Positions 51,610 through 60,089 of a stretch of DNA of 64,000 nucleotides are shown here, piece after piece. The notes under the pieces were generated by a model. The model had not been told where the DNA came from. It was given only the letters and a program-made list of their open reading frames with translations, and did no database searches. The position numbers and the translations under genes were made by a program. The stretch lies in the NCBI RefSeq assembly GCF_003991355.1, contig NZ_RCSU01000002.1, positions 248,001-312,000 on the forward strand. Reading direction: 5' to 3'. Source of the DNA: Pseudoflavitalea rhizosphaerae (GTDB lineage: Bacteria > Bacteroidota > Bacteroidia > Chitinophagales > Chitinophagaceae). The stretch's first letter is position 1. Each line of letters begins with the position of its first letter.

Positions 51610-54423
51610 CTATTGCTTAATGATGATCCTCACGATCTGTTCCTGTCCATTTGTTGCATATAAATAATACATGCCATTGGGTTGATTGAACAGGTTGAAA
51701 TGTGCCACGCTGGCTACATTGTTACCGGCAATGATACAGGAACTGATCACCCTGCCTGTATGATCACAGAGCCGGAAAGTATAGCGCGCATCCCATTTCC
51801 TGTTAAGGATCAGAACGTTCAGCGGACCCCGTGTTGGATTGGGAGCAATCACCAAACGGAAATTCTCCGTTTTGGTTTCGGTGCCATACACGATGAACCG
51901 TTGCTCCGCTGTATCAGCAGCGAGATAGTTCTCATTCCCCTGCTGATAAGCTTTCAACACCACTTCACCTTCACCATTAAAGCTGATGCTATTGCCATTC
52001 ACTGTTGCCGGACCGGAAGCTACATGAAAACCAACCGGCAGGTCGGAACTGGCGCTGGCAGCGGGTTGCAACACAGTTGTCCTCAACTGGCTGCTAATGG
52101 CAGGGAAGCTGATCTGCTGCGCAGCCTTTGCCACCATGATGGTTTTCTCAACTGCCGGTGCAGGAAAATAATTAGTGTCGCCGGCCTGTGTTGCGCGGAT
52201 AGTGATATTGCCTGCTCCCAATATGGTGAGTACACCTTCTTCATTAACCGTGGCATTGCCGGAAACTACTTCCAGCGTTACGGGTAGGCCGGAATTTGCA
52301 CTCACGGTAAGCTCTGCAGGATCATCGCCGTAAGTGAGTTCCGGTAATTCTCCAAATGCAATGGTTTGTGTTTTCCTTTGCCATAGCTCCCACTCCGCAA
52401 ACTGGGTATTGTTGTTGTTCCCGTTGATGAGGATATGGAGCCTGTAATAAGTGAAGGCCTGGGTATTGCTGATCTCGAAACTTCGGGTAAGCAAGCGCGT
52501 TGGGAAGTCCTCATCGGCGCGGGAATCGAGGGTGGTCCAGGTACTTCCGTTGTTGGAGCCCAGCAGCGTCCAGTCTTTCGGATCCCGCTCCTCAACATCA
52601 TTTGCGGAAGTGATGGTATAGCGGGTAACGATGGCCGGTACAGAGGAACGGTACTGCACCCACAATGTTTTCTTTCCGTTCTGGTAGTACTTGGTATTGA
52701 TATCGTTGTCTATGATATTGGGGAAATTTTCGAGCGGACGGTTACTCACGTACTGCGCGGTGAGTACGCCGCCATTATCTGTTATATCAAAAGCAGTGGG
52801 ATCGCCTCCGGGCGTTTCGGGAATGTATACTTTCGGCTCGTTCAATATCTGTGTGATACGCGCTATCAAAGCAGTGCGCAATGTATTGTTCAGTTGTTCG
52901 GTTGTAGCGATGTTCTGAACGGCGGCAGCGCCCAGGCGGTCTTCCAGTTGCTGCAAATAAAGGCTCCTGGGCTGTACATGCGTACCCCAGCTTTCCCAGT
53001 ATCCATTTCCATATTTCGTATTGCCGATACAGCCCACGCCCCAGTTGCGCGCACCAGCAGGACTTTCCACTTTTATATCGCTCTTCGTGGAGAAACAGTT
53101 CCAGAACATGATCTGTGCGCCTGCCCAGCCATGGCCGCTGCCCATGTCTTTCCGGTTCTGCACGCGTATCTGTCCACCATAAACATTATCGTACAATTGC
53201 CCGGTTGCCCAGCGATGGTGTGGGCCGATATCAGCCTTTGTATTCTCCGACACGCAATCGAGGAACACATTCGGCCCGGGTACCTTCGAGCCGCTTACAT
53301 AATCGTGACGGCCACCCCAGGTGATGCAACGCTGGAAAAAATTGGACGTGGCATTGCCTTCAAGATTGAAGGAGTATTTCCTGCTTCCCGTGGTTACGGA
53401 TTTCGGATCAATCATAGCGCAATCCTGCACCGTGTTGAAGCGGCTCATATTGGACAGGTTGACGGCAGCATAACCGAAATATTTCACTACCACATCACGC
53501 ACCCAGCAGTTTTCTGCCCTGTTCAACTGGATACCGTTCCAGCCATGGTTTTCATCGCTATCGCCTTCGAAATCTGATTCAAGTCGCATGTTTTCAATGC
53601 CGCTGTTGGAGATCCGCCCAACAATATTCGATTTGTATACTTCGCCGCCGCCATATTGGACCTCCATAGGATCCATCACGGGGATGTCCACAGTAATAGT
53701 ATTGCCATTCACGGCAGTGATGGTGCGTTCAAAAGTAGTCTTGTATCCCGAAGCCGTCCAACCGTACTGGGCCATATCCAGTAAGGTGATCCAGGCCTCA
53801 TTAGGTGTACGCTGGACCACCACTTTGTCGCCTGCAGCAAATGTGTGCCCGGCCGTTACATCAAAACTGTTGGCTCCGGCAGGAACATAACTGGTAGTGA
53901 TACGCGATTTTGTACCAGCCACTTCTCCGTAACCGCTGCCGCTTCCCTGCAAGATGATCAGCGTGTGTTGCGATTTTTGGGTGGCATTCAGCACTGTTCC
54001 ATCCACACCATTCCCTTCACCGCGCAGCACCACACCGGAACTTCGGATATACAATGACCCTCCCACCAGGTAAAGCCCTTTCTTCAGCAGTATGGCCCCA
54101 CGAAAACCACTGGCATCGGGCGTCAGCGCCGATACGCGGTCGATGGCGGCCTGGATCAATGCACGGCAATCGCCTTCTGCAGGGTCCACCGATTCAACAA
54201 CCGGCAATGCAGGAAGTGTTACACCACCGCCCATGTACCCTGAATGGGAGAAATCAGGCACGCGGTTAATAGCTTCTGTTTGCCCCTGGTTGGCATATGG
54301 GGTATAGACCAGTTTTCCATTTTCAAGATAGATCAGCGGCGTTTGCGCGGTAACGTTAACTGTATAAATTAATGGGAAGATAGCGAGCAAAATCCCGCTG
54401 AAAAATGTAGAAGTTTTCTTCAT
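51610..54423 (-). CDS. Secreted beta-helix, discoidin-like protein with T9SS tail
   Basis: The product is 937 residues. It has a signal peptide (MKKTSTFFSGILLAIFPLIY), then a right-handed beta-helix at about 75-500, with RAENCWVRDVVVKYFGYAAVNL and FFQRCITWGGRHDYVSGSK. A discoidin (F5/8 type C)-like domain follows at about 535-680 (NIIDNDINTKYYQNGKKTLWVQY; YYRLHILINGNN), then two repeats of the Ig-like 'QTIAFGELPELTYGD' type and a T9SS type A sorting tail (APNPTRGPLNVLILNRKWDARYTFRLCD...IVRIIIKQ). The make-up suggests a surface enzyme or adhesin acting on polysaccharide. The catalytic site was not identified. It stands alone with its own terminator. Confidence 0.82.
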   Translation of the reverse strand: MKKTSTFFSGILLAIFPLIYTVNVTAQTPLIYLENGKLVYTPYANQGQTEAINRVPDFSHSGYMGGGVTLPALPVVESVDPAEGDCRALIQAAIDRVSALTPDASGFRGAILLKKGLYLVGGSLYIRSSGVVLRGEGNGVDGTVLNATQKSQHTLIILQGSGSGYGEVAGTKSRITTSYVPAGANSFDVTAGHTFAAGDKVVVQRTPNEAWITLLDMAQYGWTASGYKTTFERTITAVNGNTITVDIPVMDPMEVQYGGGEVYKSNIVGRISNSGIENMRLESDFEGDSDENHGWNGIQLNRAENCWVRDVVVKYFGYAAVNLSNMSRFNTVQDCAMIDPKSVTTGSRKYSFNLEGNATSNFFQRCITWGGRHDYVSGSKVPGPNVFLDCVSENTKADIGPHHRWATGQLYDNVYGGQIRVQNRKDMGSGHGWAGAQIMFWNCFSTKSDIKVESPAGARNWGVGCIGNTKYGNGYWESWGTHVQPRSLYLQQLEDRLGAAAVQNIATTEQLNNTLRTALIARITQILNEPKVYIPETPGGDPTAFDITDNGGVLTAQYVSNRPLENFPNIIDNDINTKYYQNGKKTLWVQYRSSVPAIVTRYTITSANDVEERDPKDWTLLGSNNGSTWTTLDSRADEDFPTRLLTRSFEISNTQAFTYYRLHILINGNNNNTQFAEWELWQRKTQTIAFGELPELTYGDDPAELTVSANSGLPVTLEVVSGNATVNEEGVLTILGAGNITIRATQAGDTNYFPAPAVEKTIMVAKAAQQISFPAISSQLRTTVLQPAASASSDLPVGFHVASGPATVNGNSISFNGEGEVVLKAYQQGNENYLAADTAEQRFIVYGTETKTENFRLVIAPNPTRGPLNVLILNRKWDARYTFRLCDHTGRVISSCIIAGNNVASVAHFNLFNQPNGMYYLYATNGQEQIVRIIIKQ

Positions 54424-54528
54424 ATCGGCAAGTTTAGTTAGCGGATTCAAACTACGATCGAATATGCTATTGCAACTAAACTAAAACCGCATTGTATTGA
54501 CTTATTTGGGCAATGCAGATGAGCCTGC

Positions 54529-54792
54529 TTATCCTATCGATTCAACCACCTTGAGTTTGGTGATCTCGAAACCGCTGAATATGCGGGATAGATTGGCATC
54601 GCCGGAAGACAAATAGTTCTTGATATTACTCTGACTGATTATACGCCAGAAATTCTTTCCCTTCAGATCTTCATAATCCCTTGTGTTCACAAAGAAGCCA
54701 ATGAATGGATCCCTCGACTTAAAACTTACCTTAACCGCCTGACGGTCGAATTCAATTTTTTGGATAAAGGAATCGATCTGTGTATTTGTCAT
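54529..54792 (-). CDS. Small protein of unknown function (87 residues)
   Basis: The product is 87 residues, soluble, with mixed alpha/beta pattern (FDRQAVKVSFKSRDPFIGFFVN; LKGKNFWRIISQSNIKNYL; FSGFEITKLKVVESIG). No signal peptide and no known motif were seen. The composition and codon use look like those of a real gene, and it is placed cleanly between neighbours. No function can be given. Confidence 0.6.
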   Translation of the reverse strand: MTNTQIDSFIQKIEFDRQAVKVSFKSRDPFIGFFVNTRDYEDLKGKNFWRIISQSNIKNYLSSGDANLSRIFSGFEITKLKVVESIG

Positions 54793-55034
54793 TTAAAATA
54801 GATTTAGTCAACAGCCTGTTGCAACAGGCATTTATACAATAAAAAGAAATGAAATCGTTGATAAGAGAAGGTGCATCGGTGAAGATAGCATTAATAATCC
54901 CTGGATTCATCTTGTTGGGTATTTATTAACAATACTTAGCGTACCTTACAGGTAATAGACCAGCGAATCACTCGTGCTGTAGTTCCCGCTTCTCCACTAT
55001 CAGTTATCCGCAATCTATCTTTAAATTCTATTTT

Positions 55035-55772
55035 ATGTGGATACTGATCTTTTTTATCGTTATTTGGTACTCTTCACTTTTCTGCCAGACATTCTTTCAA
55101 CACAGGTACGCCGCTCACAGAGCATTCAGGATGAACAAATTCTGGGAGCGCGTGTTTTTCATTTTTACATATCTCACGCAAGGTTCTTCTTATATGAGCC
55201 CAAGAACGTATGGCATTCTGCATCGCATGCACCATGCGTATACAGACACAGAAAAGGACCCGCATTCTCCGGAATTCTCAAAGAATGTATTTCAAATGAT
55301 GTTGCGCACACGTAATATCTACAATAAGATACATAAGGGAAAAGTGCAGGTGGAAGAAAGATTTACCCATAATCTGCCGGAGTGGCTGGCTTTCGACAAG
55401 ATTGCCAGTTCTCCATTGTCGCGCATTTTGTGGTCCATGGCCTACCTGATATTATTCCTATTATTATCGCCTACTTTATGGTGGTTATTGCTATTGCCAG
55501 TTGTGATCACCATGGGTGCTTTTCACGGAGCCATCATCAACTGGTATGCCCACAAATATGGTTATACGAATTTCAGATTGAAGAATACCTCTCAGAACCT
55601 TCTCTTAGTAGATGTATTGATGCTGGGAGAATCTTATCACAACAATCACCACAAGAATCCCAATTCCATCAATTTCGGAAAACGCTGGCATGAACTGGAT
55701 CCGGTTTATCCTTTAATTAGATTCCTGGCCTGGTGCAGGATCATCAAGCTCAGGAATCAGCCACAGGAGTAA
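55035..55772 (+). CDS. Membrane fatty acid (acyl-CoA) desaturase
   Basis: The product is 245 residues with the three histidine boxes of the membrane di-iron desaturases: HRYAAHRAF near residue 23, HRMHHAYTD near 63 and ESYHNNHHKNP near 205. Hydrophobic helices lie near 1-20, 35-50 and 130-175. It would introduce a double bond into an acyl chain in the inner membrane. It is slightly shorter than typical delta-9 desaturases but complete. Position specificity cannot be read from the sequence. The next gene starts 38 bases on, so they may share a transcript. Confidence 0.9.
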   Translation: MWILIFFIVIWYSSLFCQTFFQHRYAAHRAFRMNKFWERVFFIFTYLTQGSSYMSPRTYGILHRMHHAYTDTEKDPHSPEFSKNVFQMMLRTRNIYNKIHKGKVQVEERFTHNLPEWLAFDKIASSPLSRILWSMAYLILFLLLSPTLWWLLLLPVVITMGAFHGAIINWYAHKYGYTNFRLKNTSQNLLLVDVLMLGESYHNNHHKNPNSINFGKRWHELDPVYPLIRFLAWCRIIKLRNQPQE

Positions 55773-55810
55773 CTTTCTCTTTTTTGAATGGATGACGTAT
55801 CTTACTGTCC

Positions 55811-56554
55811 ATGAAGATCAGGTCTATATTAATCACAACAATCATGGGAGTTCTGATCAATTGCATTCAGGCTCAAACCTTCAAAAAGTTCGATACGGTT
55901 TTTCTCTCCGGTGAATACAATGATTTCTTTCAACAATATCCTGCCATCAGGGCAATCAATATCGATGCAGAAAGAAAGGAATTCATATCCCTCACGTTAG
56001 ACAAGCAAGGAAAGGCCGCATCGCATTATTTCGATATCGGCTTTGAAGGCGACAAATACCTCCTCAGAAAAGAATATGGAGAAATCCCGCTTCCAACAGC
56101 ACTCCTGGAACAACTATCGTCCAGGGTTTGCAAGCAAAACTGGTATGTATCATTCCGCGTGGTGACAGATACAATTTTTGGCCATCTGCGCTATTATTGC
56201 CCGGGTGACTCGCAGGACTGGGATTGGCATTTTGAGCCAGTGAGAAACCGGATCAGTTACCCGGGTGGGATAAAAGAACTGGAACCGCTTGTGCAGGAAG
56301 CGCTCAGGAATGCAGTATTCCATGATTCCATTTATTTGTTGCGTGCAATTGTAAGTCCCGACAAAACGATAAACCATTTCGAAGTACTGGAAGGAAGCGA
56401 TAAGATGGTTACCGACAGTATCATTGCAGTACTGGAGAAAACAGGTCCCTGGCGCCCGGCCATGCAGGGAGGCCGGCCTGTGAAAGCCTACCTGAAACTA
56501 TTCATCAGGGTACTACCGGATCAAAGGATACGCCTTTACGTTCAGAATCTATAA
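55811..56554 (+). CDS. Exported protein with TonB-C-like domain
   Basis: The product is 247 residues with a signal peptide (LITTIMGVLINCIQAQ). The N-terminal half is unknown. From about residue 150, ISYPGGIKELEPLVQEAL...ETI-type strands and DSIIAVLEKTGPWRPAMQGGRPVKAYLKL follow the pattern of the TonB C-terminal domain (PGG start, W-x-P-A near the end). It lacks the N-terminal membrane anchor and Pro-rich spacer of a true TonB, so energy transduction is unlikely. No further function can be given. Confidence 0.6.
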   Translation: MKIRSILITTIMGVLINCIQAQTFKKFDTVFLSGEYNDFFQQYPAIRAINIDAERKEFISLTLDKQGKAASHYFDIGFEGDKYLLRKEYGEIPLPTALLEQLSSRVCKQNWYVSFRVVTDTIFGHLRYYCPGDSQDWDWHFEPVRNRISYPGGIKELEPLVQEALRNAVFHDSIYLLRAIVSPDKTINHFEVLEGSDKMVTDSIIAVLEKTGPWRPAMQGGRPVKAYLKLFIRVLPDQRIRLYVQNL

Positions 56555-56641
56555 ATATTTTTCGACTTTCCCTTCACCCTATTCCCTTCTTCATGTGCTT
56601 TCCTTCCGGAAAGCAAGATTTCTAAACCATAAACAGAAAAA

Positions 56642-58750
56642 ATGAGGGGAATCAATAAACCGTCGCTGTTCTTGTGCGGTTTTTTACTTACGGCGGCTGT
56701 GGCCATCTGTCAGCCCGTTGATATCACCAAAGAACCGGAGCATAAAAGGATCATACAGGATGCTGTAGTATCTAATCTTATCTCAAAACATTATGCACCC
56801 AAACCACTCAACAACCAGTATTCCCTCTCTGTCTGGAAGAATTTTATCCATTACCTGGATCCCAATCATATCCTCTTTCTGCAAGCGGACCTCAACAAGC
56901 TTGCAGCTCATCAACAAAGTATCGATGAACAATTGAAAACCGGTTCCACCGCTTTCTTCGATGCTGTGATGGATATCTACCGCAAGCGTATAACCGAAGT
57001 GCAGTTATTGTACCCCAAAATCCTGTCAGCCAACCTGCAACGCGATAAAAAAGAAATGTTCGATCCCAACAGGAAGCATAAAGCTTTCCCTTCCGGGCCG
57101 GAGGAAAGAAAAGAAAGCTGGAGAAAGATGCTGAAATATGATTTCCTGAAAAAATATTTTGCCGCTAAGCAGGCAATAGAAAAAAAGGGCACAGTCATTA
57201 ACCAAACTTTGCCCGCTTCACTGGAAGCAAGCATCAAGGCCAGTATCCGGCAACAGTATGATGGCAGCTTCAGTCAGCAGCTCACTGGAAAGTCCATAAC
57301 GGAAAAATTCTACCAGTACCTGAATATCGTTACAATGGAAATGGACCCGCACTCCACCTTCATAATGCCGGATATCAACCGGGCTCCGCCGGGTATCGAT
57401 GGTAAACCCTATTACAGCGTAGGTTTCACGGCTTCTGAGGAAAACGCAGAACATTATATCCGTGAATTGATCCCCGGCAGTTTAGCAGAAAAAAGTGGAC
57501 AGGAACTGGTGAACCAAAGGATCATCGCCATACGCGACTCATTGGGTAATATGGTCCCTGTTTCAGGCAAAAGTTCGCTGGAACTTGCATTCCTGCTCAG
57601 TGGTAAGAAAGGCTCAACCCTGAACATGATCATCTCCAATGATGCGATGGAAGAAAAAGAAATGAACATTCCGCGGGAAGAAATGAGATACAATTCTTAC
57701 AAGATGAGATCCGCGATCCTTGAACGGAACGGTAAAAAGACAGGCTATGTACATTTTTCCTTTTTCTACGGCAACTTTGCTTTCAAGAACGATTTTGGAG
57801 TGGAAGCAGACCTGCTCAGGGAACTTGACAAACTGAACGGACAGGAAGCGGAAGCCCTGATCATAGACCTGCGCGGCAATCCCGGCGGCTCAACCGGCGA
57901 AGCAGAGCGGATGCTGGGCGATCTCATGGGAGGAGGCGATGTATCTATCCTGAAAGGGAAATATTCTGAACAGAGATTGTCGAATCCTGCCAATACCGTA
58001 CCCCGCTTCAAAGGCCCGCTTACCATCATGCTGGACGAGTCCAGCGCTTCCGCTTCTGAAATTCTTTCAGCCGCTGTTCAGGACCATCGCAGGGGAATCC
58101 TCATCGGTACAGAAAGCAGTTTTGGAAAAGGCACAGCGCAGACCACGATCGGGATCGGGAAATACGAAAACAATAAACAGGTCATCAATTACGGATCGCT
58201 TCATCTGACGGAAAAAAAATTCTATCGCATCAGCGGTATTTCCACCCAGTTCAAAGGCGTTACGCCGGATATCGTGATCCAGCAAAGGATGAGCAATAAC
58301 AGTATCCGTGAGATCGATTACCCCACAGCGTTACCTGCCGATACACTGAAAGTGGAAAACTATACACCGGGAAAATGGAACTTCAATTATGACCTGGTGG
58401 TGAAGCAGGCAAAAGACAGGATCAGCAACAACCCTTCCCTGCAATCCATCGGCTCCCAAATGCAGCAACTGGAAAAGCTGCAAAATGAACCCTGGGAACT
58501 CAGCCTTCAGGGTTTTGCCGCCAAAACAAAAGCCATTGCCCAACTGGAAGCAAACATCAAAAAAGCCAGGGAACTCGATGCCAATCATTTGTTGCAGGTG
58601 GAATCCAGCCTGCCACCCTGGATCAACCCTGACACGCTCCTGCCCTTTGAGCATCTGCAGTACCAGCATTGGCTCAACAAACTCAAAAAAGATATTTACC
58701 TGGCCGAAGCATTGAATGTTACAGAGGATATGATGAATCAAACGAAATAA
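56642..58750 (+). CDS. prc: Carboxy-terminal processing (tail-specific) S41 protease
   Basis: The product is 702 residues, the usual length of Prc/Tsp. It has a signal peptide (LFLCGFLLTAAVAICQ), an N-terminal helical domain (LDPNHILFLQADLNKL near 75), a PDZ domain near 255-335 (YSVGFTASEENAEHYIRELIPGS), the S41 core (ALIIDLRGNPGGSTGEAERM), Ser in DESSASASEILSAAVQ near 465, and Lys in ESSFGKGTAQT about 25 residues later. A Prc-type C-terminal domain follows. It would cut proteins at their C-terminal tails in the periplasm and might process anti-sigma factors. The gene is alone and followed by repeat copy 4. Confidence 0.9.
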   Translation: MRGINKPSLFLCGFLLTAAVAICQPVDITKEPEHKRIIQDAVVSNLISKHYAPKPLNNQYSLSVWKNFIHYLDPNHILFLQADLNKLAAHQQSIDEQLKTGSTAFFDAVMDIYRKRITEVQLLYPKILSANLQRDKKEMFDPNRKHKAFPSGPEERKESWRKMLKYDFLKKYFAAKQAIEKKGTVINQTLPASLEASIKASIRQQYDGSFSQQLTGKSITEKFYQYLNIVTMEMDPHSTFIMPDINRAPPGIDGKPYYSVGFTASEENAEHYIRELIPGSLAEKSGQELVNQRIIAIRDSLGNMVPVSGKSSLELAFLLSGKKGSTLNMIISNDAMEEKEMNIPREEMRYNSYKMRSAILERNGKKTGYVHFSFFYGNFAFKNDFGVEADLLRELDKLNGQEAEALIIDLRGNPGGSTGEAERMLGDLMGGGDVSILKGKYSEQRLSNPANTVPRFKGPLTIMLDESSASASEILSAAVQDHRRGILIGTESSFGKGTAQTTIGIGKYENNKQVINYGSLHLTEKKFYRISGISTQFKGVTPDIVIQQRMSNNSIREIDYPTALPADTLKVENYTPGKWNFNYDLVVKQAKDRISNNPSLQSIGSQMQQLEKLQNEPWELSLQGFAAKTKAIAQLEANIKKARELDANHLLQVESSLPPWINPDTLLPFEHLQYQHWLNKLKKDIYLAEALNVTEDMMNQTK

Positions 58751-58771
58751 GGTACCAACTGAAGAGGTAGA

Positions 58772-58914
58772 GGCTGACTAAAAAGGTCGGAGAGCTGGCA
58801 GTCGCTCGCCTCCGGCGAGTGACTTCTGTTTAGTCGCCTCCGGCGACGCAGTGTTCGCCGGAGGCGAACAAATATAAGTCACTCGCCGGAGGCGAGCGAC
58901 TGCCAGCTCTCCGA
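58772..58914. repeat. Four-hairpin GC-rich intergenic repeat, copy 4 (best preserved)
   Basis: It starts GGCTGACTAAAAAG. The four hairpins are at 58805-58819 (CTCGCC/GGCGAG, loop TCC), 58833-58847 (GTCGCC/GGCGAC, loop TCC), 58854-58868 (TTCGCC/GGCGAA, loop GGA) and 58882-58896 (CTCGCC/GGCGAG, loop GGA). In addition, 58789-58825 and 58876-58912 form perfect 37-base inverted arms. It lies between convergent genes and ends 5 bases before the stop at 58919. Confidence 0.92.
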
Positions 58915-58918
58915 TAAC

Positions 58919-60073
58919 TCATAAGATCTCTTCCAGCTTTTTCTCCAACGCATCTCCTCTCAGGTGCAGGGCCAGGATCTTCCCATCAGGGCCGATCAGG
59001 TAATTCATCGGAATGGTCTGCAAAGAATACAATTTCCAGATCTGATCACTTTCCTCTTTGGTAAGCGTTGCCACATGGTTCCAGGGCAGGCCGTCTTTAT
59101 TGATGGCATCCACCCATGCCTTCCGGTCTCCGGGCCTTTCCAGCGATACGCCCAGCACGGTGAAATTCTTATCCTTGAAACGATTATATGCTTTCACAAT
59201 ATTAGGGTTCTCGAAACGGCAGGGCGTACACCAGGAAGCCCAGAAATCCAGCAGTACATATTTCCCGCGGAAAGAAGACAAATGGACAGGATTACCCAGT
59301 GTATCCTTCAATACAAAATCCACGGCGTCTTTGCCAACGCCAAGCTTGAAGGCATTATCGATCTGTTTGGCCATCGTTTTTCCAACTATAGTTTGTTGGA
59401 GGGAATCCGCCAGTACTTTGAACATAGCTGCATACCTTTCTTTTTCTTCCGCCAGTGATTTGGCATTCATCTTCTCCCTCAGGATACCCAGCGATACATG
59501 CGATGCAGGATATTTTTTCAGGAATACGAACTCCATGCTGTCTATCTGCTTCTTCAGGTTTTCACTGATATCATTGTACTTTTTCCTGTTGACGGAATCA
59601 CGGTTTGCCGTTGCATGCAGCATATCATTCCAGGCAGCAAATTGTTTTTCTTCGTAAGGACGCAGCATTTTCTGAAAGCGCTGGAAATCTTTCTGCGATT
59701 TACCGGGCGCTTTCAATTTTGCTTTTGCCAGCGGCAACCCATCAATGGTGATGGGCCCACCTTCAATAAAGAATTCCAGTTGTTCAGACATCACCCAGGG
59801 ATTCTTTCCACGCTGGTCCTTAGGTATTCCAATGCTCAGTGATGCTTTTGAAGGTTCTTTTACTGTTCCTTCAAATTGGTATGTCCCGTTTTTGATCAAA
59901 GCACCTGTGTATATTTTTTTATCTCCGTTGAAATAAGAGATGGTAAGTTTCTCGCCGTTCCGGGAAGTATCTTTCACTGTTCCGCGAATAGTGAATGGTG
60001 TTTGTGCGGAAGTGGAAAAAGCGATTACTGAAATAATACCTGGAAGCAATACTTTCTTCATCATTGTTTTCAT
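58919..60073 (-). CDS. TlpA family disulfide reductase with DUF4369-like N-terminus
   Basis: The product is 384 residues with a signal peptide ending STSAQ. An N-terminal beta domain (FTIRGTVKDTSRNGEKLTISYFNGDKKIY) is of the DUF4369 type. A helical linker follows (about 130-240), then the AhpC/TSA-type thioredoxin domain with FWASWCTPCRFENPNIV near 280 and a cis-Pro segment LQTIPMNYLIGPDGKI. It would reduce disulfides in the periplasm. It is the last gene in the run SusD-DUF4843-PKD-like-TlpA, a combination that recurs in Bacteroidota. Confidence 0.9.
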   Translation of the reverse strand: MKTMMKKVLLPGIISVIAFSTSAQTPFTIRGTVKDTSRNGEKLTISYFNGDKKIYTGALIKNGTYQFEGTVKEPSKASLSIGIPKDQRGKNPWVMSEQLEFFIEGGPITIDGLPLAKAKLKAPGKSQKDFQRFQKMLRPYEEKQFAAWNDMLHATANRDSVNRKKYNDISENLKKQIDSMEFVFLKKYPASHVSLGILREKMNAKSLAEEKERYAAMFKVLADSLQQTIVGKTMAKQIDNAFKLGVGKDAVDFVLKDTLGNPVHLSSFRGKYVLLDFWASWCTPCRFENPNIVKAYNRFKDKNFTVLGVSLERPGDRKAWVDAINKDGLPWNHVATLTKEESDQIWKLYSLQTIPMNYLIGPDGKILALHLRGDALEKKLEEIL

Positions 60074-60089
60074 TTTTTACGGATGGCTG

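Noticed and set aside
52435-53577. Long plus-strand reading frame of about 380 codons opposite the beta-helix/discoidin gene
   Set aside because: Same reason: antisense shadow with no domain or plausible start context.
55811-56554. Naming the exported protein a TonB energy transducer
   Set aside because: It resembles only the C-terminal domain of TonB and has a cleavable-type signal peptide but no anchor plus proline-rich spacer.
58772-58914. Insertion sequence or MITE with a transposase
   Set aside because: No transposase gene and no target-site duplication could be seen; kept as an unclassified repeat.
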